Shown here one piece after another: positions 1-5,079 of a stretch of 30,945 bases of DNA. The notes below the pieces were generated by a model, which saw nothing but the letters and a program-made list of their open reading frames with translations, was not told the origin of the DNA and made no database searches. This DNA comes from a virus. Positions within the stretch are counted from its first letter, which is position 1. The number at the start of each line of letters is the position of its first letter. The stretch is taken from IMG/VR virus record IMGVR_UViG_3300027917_000125, positions 1 through 30,945 of that record; one strand, given 5' to 3'. The position numbers and the translations under genes are program-made.

Positions 1-590
1 ATCACATCAGCTTTCTGAGATACATCATACCACATTTTCAGATTATACTTCGCAATCGGTTTTATACTTTCGCCACTGATCTGATCCCCGGTTACTGTCA
101 CATATCCCGAGTTAATAAACAACTCACCACCTATGCATAGTTCCTTCGATAAGTTGGTACGTCCTGGCAAACCCTCTTTATCATCACATGTCATTAAGAT
201 CCTCAAGCCACATCCTGAAGGTGAGTATTCCATGTATGAATCTTGATCGATAATAAATTCCCTGAACTCTTCAGACAGATTCATTATATCAAACTTTCTG
301 TCACCTCTTTTGGCATCCTTATCATCGATGTCAAAAGCAATCAAGTTTGTATGCTCATTGATCTTAATTCCTGGGTAACCATCCGCAATCGCTTCATAGA
401 ATGTAACACCAGGCTTCTTGCTAGATACCGAGTGTCCTTGCTGGGAACACGGAGGCTTGGAATAAGTACCATCATCATTCTTCTTATAGTAATATGCCAA
501 CCAAATCGGTTGCTTAAGAATCTCTTCAGGTAGATTCTTACGTATCTTATCGACAAGCCGTTGTTTGTCTGGTATTGCATTCGACATCAT
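1..590 (-). CDS. Primase-polymerase (AEP-type prim-pol), N-terminal part; gene runs off the left edge
   Basis: About 196 residues are read on the minus strand from ATG at 590 with no stop before the window edge. An AEP-type prim-pol synthesises primers or DNA at the phage fork and is often fused to a helicase, which would lie outside the window. Visible landmarks are an early IWLAYY segment (about 29-34), KPP at 45-47, AFDID with the metal-binding DxD at D87/D89, YSPSGCGLR at 122-130 and a GELF...GYVTVTG stretch at 155-168. That order is typical of phage and NrS-1/D5-associated prim-pol N-terminal domains. The histidine often following the SG.GL motif is not present here. AGGAG lies seven bases before the start, which supports 590 (the next ATG is 587). 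The start overlaps the upstream HTH gene by 44 bases, so the two are probably translated together. Catalytic activity is inferred. Confidence 0.75.
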   Translation of the reverse strand, partial: MMSNAIPDKQRLVDKIRKNLPEEILKQPIWLAYYYKKNDDGTYSKPPCSQQGHSVSSKKPGVTFYEAIADGYPGIKINEHTNLIAFDIDDKDAKRGDRKFDIMNLSEEFREFIIDQDSYMEYSPSGCGLRILMTCDDKEGLPGRTNLSKELCIGGELFINSGYVTVTGDQISGESIKPIAKYNLKMWYDVSQKADV

Positions 591-786
591 TTCTTATCTC
601 CTGATCCATGAGTTGCATGCGGTCATACTTCTTAATACCCATCATTCCATAGCCATGGAAATACATTCGAACAGTGTTATAACTATAACCCATTATCCTC
701 ACTGTCTCACCAATGGTGTAATGACATTTGTACAATTCACACATGAATCGTTTCTCTTTTTCTGATAAGTGAATCTCTGCAGGCAT
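547..786 (-). CDS. Small helix-turn-helix protein upstream of the prim-pol gene
   Basis: This 79-residue basic protein starts at ATG 786 behind a good AAGGAG ribosome site. Residues about 7-45 (SEKEKRF...YTIGETVRIMGYSYNTVRMYF) look like a helix-turn-helix, with VRIMGYSYNTVRMY as the turn and recognition helix, similar in style to RNA polymerase sigma region 4 or small phage regulators. The C-terminal third overlaps the prim-pol start by 44 bases in another frame. A good promoter sits at 821-849, so this is the first gene of the leftward operon. It could regulate replication genes or help open the origin; no family was recognised. A coding call is favoured by the ribosome site, promoter and HTH pattern. 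Confidence 0.6.
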   Translation of the reverse strand: MPAEIHLSEKEKRFMCELYKCHYTIGETVRIMGYSYNTVRMYFHGYGMMGIKKYDRMQLMDQEIRNDVECNTRQTTACR

Positions 787-820
787 TAGTCTCTCCTTTC
801 TGTATTTTATTTTTACAAGT

Positions 821-849
821 ATAATATCGCATTCAACACAAAAAGTAAA
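821..849 (-). promoter_or_regulatory. Sigma-70-type promoter for the leftward HTH/prim-pol operon
   Basis: On the minus strand TTTACT (-35, 4/6 matches) is followed after exactly 17 bases by TATTAT (-10, 5/6 matches). Transcription would start about 810-815, roughly 25 bases before the HTH start codon at 786, leaving room for its ribosome site. Confidence 0.6.
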
Positions 850-1089
850 TGCGCAATGCTAGAAAAAGCACAAATATATTTGGATTAGAATCAGATAAGG
901 AAGGATGGTTGTTTAAGCTGGAAACCCATAACCGGCTGGCAGGTTAGTTGGAAACATAATAACGATCATCAGAATAACAATATATTTTAGTCAAATAGTT
1001 TACCCCCTATTGCTGGAAGGAGTGGATAAGTTGAATGGTATTTATTTGTCGAGAGGGATTCATTTTCCAGGTGAGTACCAAAAAGAAAA

Positions 1090-1114
1090 GCCGCACTCAC
1101 TAGGTGAGTGCGGC
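1090..1114 (-). terminator. Strong hairpin terminator after the winged-helix gene
   Basis: GCCGCACTCAC, loop TAG and GTGAGTGCGGC form a perfect 11-bp GC-rich stem with a 3-base loop. On the minus strand it lies 19 bases after the stop region of the winged-helix gene and is followed by a T-rich run (TTTTCTTTT), as in an intrinsic terminator. On the plus strand the following bases are only TTGTTT, so termination in that direction would be weaker. Confidence 0.8.
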
Positions 1115-1132
1115 TTGTTTGCTGAGGATTAT

Positions 1133-1636
1133 TTATTCAGTGGATTCCTCTTGATTTTCTGAATCAGATTCAGTTTTCTTGGATTCAACCAACATTTTGC
1201 GTCCATTTGGATCAGTGAATATGGCATATCCATCAGAACGTAAATAAGTTAATTGGGATGATACATTTTTTGTGGATATCCCTAAAAGTTTGGACATCTC
1301 CAAAATACTGATTGTCTCGTGTTTTCTAAGTAGATCTAAAACTTGTGATTTCCTACCATCTTTTGAGGTGGCTTCAAGTTTTGATTGAAGTTCAGCAATC
1401 AAGGAGTGATCCGCTTCACGAGCTTCTTTCAGTTCCTGAATCTCATTCATTTGATTAATGGCCAATTCAGTCAATTCAGTCTTATTCATGTCTTTAATTT
1501 CTTTCATTTTGTTTTTCCTTTTCATTTTGTGAGTTTGATTCATTTTGTTAGTTGGAAAATTAAAATATGAACTGGACACTAGACAATGAATGTCATTTAT
1601 TTTATCACCTCCCTTCATTTTATGAATTTGACTCAT
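1133..1636 (-). CDS. Winged-helix DNA-binding regulator with coiled-coil N-terminus
   Basis: Residues about 50-90 form a charged coiled coil (NQMNEIQELKEAREADHSL), and about 95-152 a winged helix: QVLDLLRKHETISILEMSKL, then LGISTKNVSSQLTYLRSDGY as turn and recognition helix, then a short wing (IFTDPNGRKMLV). The tail is acidic. ISTKNVSSQLTYLR resembles wHTH modules in phage and bacterial regulators. Two starts are possible: ATG 1636 after AAGGA, or ATG 1507 (residue 44) after AAAAGGA. The first 43 residues are low in complexity and their DNA repeats itself (MSQIHKMK and MNQTHKMK), continuing the adjacent repeat region, so 1507 may be the true start. The gene stands alone between a hairpin and the divergent region and is the obvious candidate to bind the nearby 18-bp sites; that link is inferred. 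Confidence 0.7.
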   Translation of the reverse strand: MSQIHKMKGGDKINDIHCLVSSSYFNFPTNKMNQTHKMKRKNKMKEIKDMNKTELTELAINQMNEIQELKEAREADHSLIAELQSKLEATSKDGRKSQVLDLLRKHETISILEMSKLLGISTKNVSSQLTYLRSDGYAIFTDPNGRKMLVESKKTESDSENQEESTE

Positions 1637-1662
1637 TGGAAATCCTTTTTATTTTTATAATA

Positions 1663-1679
1663 TGCAATAATTGTGCCAA
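1663..1679 (-). promoter_or_regulatory. Sigma-54-like -24/-12 promoter before the winged-helix gene
   Basis: The minus strand reads TTGGCACAATTATTGCA, an exact fit to the sigma-54 pattern TGGCAC-N5-TTGC. The start would be near 1652, about 16 bases before ATG 1636. A weaker sigma-70 reading overlaps it (GTGAAA, 18 bases, TATTAT). No enhancer-binding protein gene is seen in the window, so use of the site is unproven. Confidence 0.45.
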
Positions 1680-1798
1680 CTTTCACATTCATTAAATAAA
1701 TATCATTCATTGGACCTAAGTACTTGATTTTATTATAAATATTTTTTTATTTATTTTTCCACCTTATTTTAATTATAAAATGAATATGGCTCATAGTA

Positions 1799-1873
1799 CA
1801 TTATTTTGAACTTTATTTTATGAATGAGATTTTTCTAATAAAATCAATAGTTTATAAGTTCATTATTTTGAAC
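1799..1873. repeat. Pair of 13-bp direct repeats, 62 bp apart
   Basis: CATTATTTTGAAC occurs at 1799-1811 and 1861-1873. Both copies are close to ATGAATG-containing sequence, which recurs through the whole region and into the start of the winged-helix gene. Confidence 0.6.
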
Positions 1874-1922
1874 CCTCAGTGAATGAATTTGAACAATATA
1901 ATGAATGGGATTCACTATAATA

Positions 1923-2071
1923 TGTCTACAAAAGTATACACTTTAAATATCCAATGTATACAATAATATACATGTATCAAAAAGTATACATGCCATTGAC
2001 ATATGTATCTTTTTATCCACATGTATCAAAAAGTATACAGTTGATTTAATCAGTGTATACAATAAGATACA
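1923..2071. repeat. Array of six 18-bp inverted-repeat sites (TGTAT-N8-ATACA)
   Basis: Six sites fit TGTAT(A/C)-N6-(T/G)ATACA: 1923-1940 (one mismatch), 1955-1972, 1973-1990, 2004-2021 (right half degenerate), 2022-2039 and 2054-2071. The two copies at 1973 and 2022 are identical (TGTATCAAAAAGTATACA). Start-to-start spacings are 32, 18, 31, 18 and 32 bases, so sites 2/3 and 4/5 abut and the pattern repeats about every 50 bases. Such spacing suggests cooperative binding of a dimeric protein, as operators, iterons or a partition site. The half-sites recall LexA boxes but the 18-bp spacing is too long for LexA. Confidence 0.8.
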
Positions 2072-2138
2072 GACTGGTGAATGACATTCATCCACTGAAC
2101 TGGACTAATTAAGTGAAAGTAAAAGTGAGGTGCGATTC

Positions 2139-2250
2139 AAAACTATTTTATATGGTGTATTTTTATTTTTAATTTACTTTATTTATTGATTTATCACTAT
2201 TCACTTAAAAAGACTATAAAGTATTGAAATTACTATAAAAAATGAAAAGT
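2139..2250. other. AT-rich block beside the 18-bp site array
   Basis: About 110 bases are almost only A and T, with ACTATAAA occurring twice (2213 and 2231 areas). Located about 70 bases right of the site array, it could be the DNA-unwinding part of an origin. No ORF or convincing promoter was found here. Confidence 0.35.
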
Positions 2251-2601
2251 GATCAGAAAGTGGGGAAGTGCCAGATTCTGAGCACTACTTTGGAAATGGA
2301 TCTGATTCCCGTAATGAACAGGACTCATCAACTAGAATTGGCACTCGAAATTTGAATCAGATTCATGAGATGGATCCCATCCAGTAACTGGATCACTTTA
2401 TCATTGCTGGGTCTGGTTCATTTAATTAGTACTCACTGATTAGCTGAGCCGGATTCATTAAACCAAGATGAATGCCATTCATTCTTTTGGGATGGCTCTA
2501 AACACTGGGCTGGACGTATTTTCTGGGCGGCATTCTTTTTATGAGTGGTGTGTATTTACTGGATCACACTCACTTACTGAGTGGGACTTGGCAGTGAACC
2601 C

Positions 2602-2673
2602 GACTCAGTTAATGAACTGGACTCAGATAATGAATTGGATTCAGTGAATGAATGGGACTCAGTTAATGAATGG
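2602..2673. repeat. Four tandem 18-bp repeats (GACTCAGTTAATGAATGG type)
   Basis: Contiguous units lie at 2602-2619, 2620-2637, 2638-2655 and 2656-2673, differing from one another by one to a few bases. A degenerate 17-base unit precedes them (2585-2601) and GACTCGG begins a broken fifth at 2674. Sequence back to about 2285 can be parsed into further decayed 17-22-base units starting GATTCA/GACTCA/GATCAC. There are no spacers, so this is not a CRISPR array. Confidence 0.75.
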
Positions 2674-2825
2674 GACTCGGCGGGGGGTTCTTTATGAAAA
2701 GTCTGTTGCTACGACGGTATGCTCAATCGGAAGTATCCCTAAAATTTCGGGCCCCGGATGAAGTATCACCTTCCAGCCTCATCAGCCACGACCCCAACTT
2801 ATTTTCTGCCCAGCACATTTTATTG

Positions 2826-2854
2826 TTTACAAAGATGCAAAACTATGATATAAT
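2826..2854 (+). promoter_or_regulatory. Strong sigma-70-type promoter for the rightward late operon
   Basis: TTTACA (5/6 matches to the -35 consensus), exactly 17 bases, then a perfect TATAAT. The start would be about 2861, with the ribosome site AGGTAGGG and first gene at 2889 directly behind. No other equally good promoter was seen before the structural genes. Confidence 0.75.
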
Positions 2855-2888
2855 AATACTATGCGAACCTTAAAGGTAGGGAACGATT

Positions 2889-3398
2889 ATGCAAGACACT
2901 AACTGGGAACTGTTGAAATTTAAATACGAGGTCCTTGGGAATGATTTAGACCAAATAGCCGAGGAACACCAAGTTTCGCCGGCTGTACTCAAGTACAACG
3001 CTAAAGATTGGAAACAGATTCCTTTGGCACGGAAGGAACCCCTGAATCTTGAAGAGCTTAAATCGCTTGAAGATGTTTTATCGAAATTGGGAGAAGAGAC
3101 TGCCGCCCACACTAAAGCGTTTGCTATCCTCAAGCAGAAGTTTCTCGGGCCTAAATACGTGGAGCTCGAGACTGTTCTCCTCCATAAAGCTATTGAGATG
3201 GCTAACGGACTTTCTGCACAAGATCCACGGGGTGCGGCGACCTTGAAGAACTTGGCTAGTATACTCACTGAGTTGCTGGCTAAGAATCCGTTGTTAACTG
3301 TTGGTACTACGGAAGAGATCACTGATCCTAATAATCGTGAGTGGAAGATCACGGTGGTCGACTCCCGGAAAGATGGGGAAGAGGATGCCGACACGTAA
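2889..3398 (+). CDS. Probable small terminase subunit (HTH protein)
   Basis: This is the first gene of the late operon, 169 residues long, with a helix-turn-helix-like N-terminus at about 13-45 (EVLGNDLDQIAEEHQVSPAV) and a mainly helical centre (about 55-140). A small terminase recognises the packaging site and assembles as a ring that hands DNA to the large subunit. Size, N-terminal HTH and position upstream of the large terminase fit that role, although five genes lie between them. The ribosome site AGGTAGGG precedes ATG 2889. A transcription factor or another HTH protein cannot be excluded, since small terminases are very divergent. Confidence 0.5.
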   Translation: MQDTNWELLKFKYEVLGNDLDQIAEEHQVSPAVLKYNAKDWKQIPLARKEPLNLEELKSLEDVLSKLGEETAAHTKAFAILKQKFLGPKYVELETVLLHKAIEMANGLSAQDPRGAATLKNLASILTELLAKNPLLTVGTTEEITDPNNREWKITVVDSRKDGEEDADT

Positions 3399-3549
3399 AG
3401 TTAAGGGAGGCTATCGGTATGGAAAGAAAGGTAAAGTCTACCCTACAAAGAAACAGGCTGACCGTCAAGGACGTGCGATAAAAATTTCACAGATGCGCGA
3501 GAAGATGAAGAAGAGTGGCGGAATTGGTGGTTCAGGGAGAATGGGTTGA
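3385..3549 (+). CDS. Small basic phage protein (54 residues, GYRYGKKGKVYPTKKQA type)
   Basis: The start ATG 3385 sits behind GGGGAAGAGG and overlaps the end of the preceding gene by 14 bases. The in-frame extension upstream to 3301 has no ribosome site and is shadow. The protein is strongly basic, with GGYRYGKKGKVYPTKKQADR followed by QGRAIKISQ, a pattern common in small unnamed phage proteins near packaging genes. Its function is unknown. The C-terminus is glycine-rich (KSGGIGGSGRMG). The next gene starts at a TTG that overlaps its stop codon, which implies translational coupling. Confidence 0.65.
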   Translation: MPTRKVKGGYRYGKKGKVYPTKKQADRQGRAIKISQMREKMKKSGGIGGSGRMG

Positions 3550-3857
3550 GAAAAACAATCATGAGCATAGCATCAGCCTTACTTTTAATTGGTAGCTTCA
3601 TGGCTGCTGCTTTCTTTATGGAAGACCGATATGCGAAAGCTGATGCTCTCGCTGATAATAGCCAACGATTAAATGTGCATATCGCCCAGGATAGAATTAA
3701 TTTTTTGCAACAACAGATGTGGGCGATGGAAGACAGAGTAGGAAATGATATTTCCCGCATGAATCATGACCAGCGCCAGCGCTATAGAGAAATGGAAGCA
3801 GAGAAACGGCGACTGGAAGAGTATCTTAAAACCCTTGGTAAAGGAGGTAAACTGTGA
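3546..3857 (+). CDS. Membrane-anchored coiled-coil protein, possible inner-membrane spanin
   Basis: This 103-residue protein has one hydrophobic segment at about residues 5-25 followed by a long charged, helical stretch (about 35-100, ending in EMEAEKRRLEEYLKTLG). That is the shape of an i-spanin: N-terminus inside, coiled coil in the periplasm. TTG 3546 follows AGGGAGA at good distance and overlaps the preceding TGA; ATG 3561 is an alternative but lacks a ribosome site. The next gene, a lipoprotein, starts at a GTG overlapping this stop (GTGA). A Gram-negative host and a role in outer-membrane disruption at lysis are inferred from this pair; an unrelated virion membrane protein is possible. 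Confidence 0.5.
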   Translation: MRKTIMSIASALLLIGSFMAAAFFMEDRYAKADALADNSQRLNVHIAQDRINFLQQQMWAMEDRVGNDISRMNHDQRQRYREMEAEKRRLEEYLKTLGKGGKL

Positions 3858-4276
3858 AAAAGTTAGTTTCTGTTCTTTTGGTAATGGTTGCCCTGTTAAT
3901 AGGATGTTGGAATGATGTTGAGAGTTATATGCTTGGCCGGAGTTTGTATTATACTTTTGAGGCTAACCTCAAACCGGAGACCATGAAGAAACTTGAGGAT
4001 CGATACAATGTAACGCTTGCACAAATTGCTAATGTGGCAACTGTATCTTCGGATCAAGTTGTTTCGTTATTCAACGACATGGCCATGATCATTGCTACAG
4101 ATTATAAAAATCCTTATGGTCTGATGGGTGATCTGAATGAGCTATTCCGAGCAGCTGGTGCTGAATATGCTGAAAACGGCGCCATGATTTCTCTCAATCG
4201 ACCTATTACTGCTGAAACTCTTCGCGCCTTCTCCCGTGGATGGGTAAATAGCAAATCGGATAAGCCTTATGCGTGA
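3854..4276 (+). CDS. Lipoprotein, possible outer-membrane spanin partner
   Basis: The 140-residue product starts at GTG 3854 behind a perfect AGGAGG. A lipoprotein signal is clear: basic MKK, hydrophobic core, then LIGC with Cys18 as the acylation site and Trp-Asn after it. The mature part (about 123 residues) contains a mixed helical region (LKPETMKKLEDRYNVTLAQI) and no motif I recognise. Its place between a single-span coiled-coil protein and a cell-wall hydrolase suggests an o-spanin, but it is longer and less proline-rich than many. It ends eight bases inside the hydrolase gene. The lipoprotein call is firm; the spanin role is an inference. Confidence 0.6.
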   Translation: MKKLVSVLLVMVALLIGCWNDVESYMLGRSLYYTFEANLKPETMKKLEDRYNVTLAQIANVATVSSDQVVSLFNDMAMIIATDYKNPYGLMGDLNELFRAAGAEYAENGAMISLNRPITAETLRAFSRGWVNSKSDKPYA

Positions 4277-4682
4277 TGTAGCCCTCAAAATAGCTTTCTC
4301 ATATATCGGGCGTCCGTACATTTGGGGCGGTGATGATCCTTCAGGTTTTGACTGCAGTGGATTCATTATTGAAATCCTGAAGTCGATCGGGAGGCTGCCC
4401 AGGAAAGGGGACTGGACAGCCTCCCAACTCTCCCAAAAGTGGCAAAGAACAGGAACTCCACATCGTGGTGATTTAGTGTTCTGGGAGAATGAACACCACC
4501 ATGTGATTCATGTTGAAATGTGCATTGGCGATGGTTTAGCAATCGGTGCTTCAGGTGGTGGTAGTAAGACACTAACTGTTGCAGATGCAGCTAAACACAA
4601 TGCTTTTATTAAAGTCAGACCAATTATGTCAAGAAGAGGAATTTGGGGATATACAAATCCATTCCTCCAGGAGGTATCATAA
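4269..4682 (+). CDS. NlpC/P60 cysteine peptidase, probable endolysin
   Basis: This 137-residue protein is a minimal NlpC/P60 domain, a family that cuts peptidoglycan stem peptides. The core is visible: Y-I-G-R-P-Y-I-W-G-G (12-21), the catalytic cysteine in FDCSGF (Cys29) and the general-base histidine in VIHVEM (His81). There is no signal peptide, so it would need a holin or other route to the wall, or could be carried in the virion. It overlaps the lipoprotein gene by eight bases and its TAA overlaps the start of a 22-residue ORF. A strong intragenic hairpin covers 4389-4425. Lysis role is inferred from the neighbours. Confidence 0.85.
   Translation: MRDVALKIAFSYIGRPYIWGGDDPSGFDCSGFIIEILKSIGRLPRKGDWTASQLSQKWQRTGTPHRGDLVFWENEHHHVIHVEMCIGDGLAIGASGGGSKTLTVADAAKHNAFIKVRPIMSRRGIWGYTNPFLQEVS
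4389..4425 (+). promoter_or_regulatory. Large hairpin inside the NlpC/P60 gene
   Basis: GGGAGGCTG pairs with CAGCCTCCC (9 bp), then a 1x1 mismatch, then CCAG/CTGG (4 bp) around a nine-base loop GAAAGGGGA. No T-run follows, so it is not a standard terminator. In an AT-rich genome such a GC-rich coding hairpin may slow ribosomes or mark an RNA-processing site. Confidence 0.5.
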
Positions 4683-4750
4683 TGTGTTTTTGGCTTGTAG
4701 AATTTTGGTTTGACCCTTATTTATTAGTGATACCAATATGTATGAATTAA
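4682..4750 (+). CDS. 22-residue hydrophobic peptide, coupling ORF or mini-membrane protein
   Basis: AGGAGG lies seven bases before ATG 4682, the best ribosome site of this cassette, and the start overlaps the stop of the hydrolase gene. It encodes MCFWLVEFWFDPYLLVIPIC plus Met-Asn, almost entirely hydrophobic and aromatic. Its end overlaps the start of the phospholipase-like gene (4738), which has no ribosome site of its own, so translation of the mini-ORF probably delivers ribosomes to that start. The peptide may also act in the membrane (a tiny holin-like role), but 22 residues with two charges is marginal for that. Confidence 0.45.
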   Translation: MCFWLVEFWFDPYLLVIPICMN

Positions 4751-5079
4751 TAACACCTCCAAACTATTATGATTATGATAAAGTTGAAAGAGATACTTGG
4801 GGTTGTGGCCCCGGTGGTCTTGGTGATTATCTTGTTCCTGATACGGTCTATGGTTTGTCAGTAAAACCTGCTTGCCAAAGACATGATTGCCACTATCGTT
4901 TTGACAAAGATAAAAATGAAGTTACTCGTAAAGTTGCTGACGATGAGTTTCTTAAAAATATGCAGATTATTGTTGATGCAACTACTAATACTTGGCTTTT
5001 ACGTCGTTTGAGATTTACTCGCTGTAGAACAATGTATTGGGCTGTTAGACGATTCGGAAAAGGCGCATATTATGGCTAG
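4738..5079 (+). CDS. Phospholipase A2-like protein
   Basis: The 113-residue product has the two signatures of the phospholipase A2 fold: a glycine-rich calcium-loop-like stretch WGCGPGGLGD at 21-30, and CQRHDCHYRF at 46-55, matching the active-site helix with His49 and Asp50. A later ADDEF segment (about 67-72) could supply the partner aspartate. Phospholipases A2 cleave the sn-2 acyl bond of phospholipids using calcium. The C-terminus is arginine-rich. Lying between a wall hydrolase and the large terminase, it may attack host membrane at lysis or act on entry from the virion. No own ribosome site is visible; coupling to the 4682 mini-ORF is likely. Function is inferred from motif only. Confidence 0.6.
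   Translation: MYELITPPNYYDYDKVERDTWGCGPGGLGDYLVPDTVYGLSVKPACQRHDCHYRFDKDKNEVTRKVADDEFLKNMQIIVDATTNTWLLRRLRFTRCRTMYWAVRRFGKGAYYG

Larger units (their letters stand above)
787..1132. other. Intergenic region between the HTH gene and the winged-helix gene
   Basis: This 346-base stretch carries the leftward promoter at 821-849 and the strong hairpin at 1090-1114. The middle (about 880-1080) holds no convincing gene. A 13-base string at 905-917 (ATGGTTGTTTAAG) differs by one base from ATGGTCGTTTAAG at 30405-30417, beside the right-hand operators, and may be a shared half-site. Confidence 0.5.
1637..2888. other. Long non-coding divergent region, candidate origin/partition or control locus
   Basis: This 1.25-kb stretch between leftward and rightward genes contains no convincing gene. 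From left to right it holds the sigma-54-like site, AT-rich sequence with a 13-bp direct repeat (1799 and 1861), six 18-bp inverted repeats (1923-2071), an AT-rich block (2139-2250), decayed repeats beginning G-A-T/C-T-C-A from about 2285, a regular 18-bp tandem repeat (2602-2673), a more GC-rich segment (about 2680-2810) and the late promoter. This combination resembles phage or plasmid replication origins or centromere-like sites; the role is inferred from layout only. Confidence 0.55.

Noticed and set aside
243-533. Plus-strand ORF of 96 residues
   Set aside because: Shadow of the prim-pol gene, which has clear family motifs on the opposite strand.
1031-1162. Plus-strand TTG-started frame of about 43 residues with GGAAGGAG upstream
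   Set aside because: It crosses the terminator hairpin and the end of the opposite gene, and the peptide shows no pattern; kept only as a remote possibility.
1923-2071. LexA/SOS boxes
   Set aside because: Half-sites are similar, but the spacing gives 18-bp rather than 14-16-bp palindromes and the CTG...CAG ends are not conserved.
2602-2673. CRISPR array
   Set aside because: Repeats are directly adjacent with no spacers and no cas genes are present.
2670-2873. Possible 59-67-residue plus-strand ORF before the late operon
   Set aside because: No good ribosome site, no recognisable motif, and its end runs through the -10 and -35 boxes of the late promoter.
2870-3394. Minus-strand ORF of 174 residues
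   Set aside because: Antisense to the small-terminase candidate, serine-rich low-information sequence without ribosome site.
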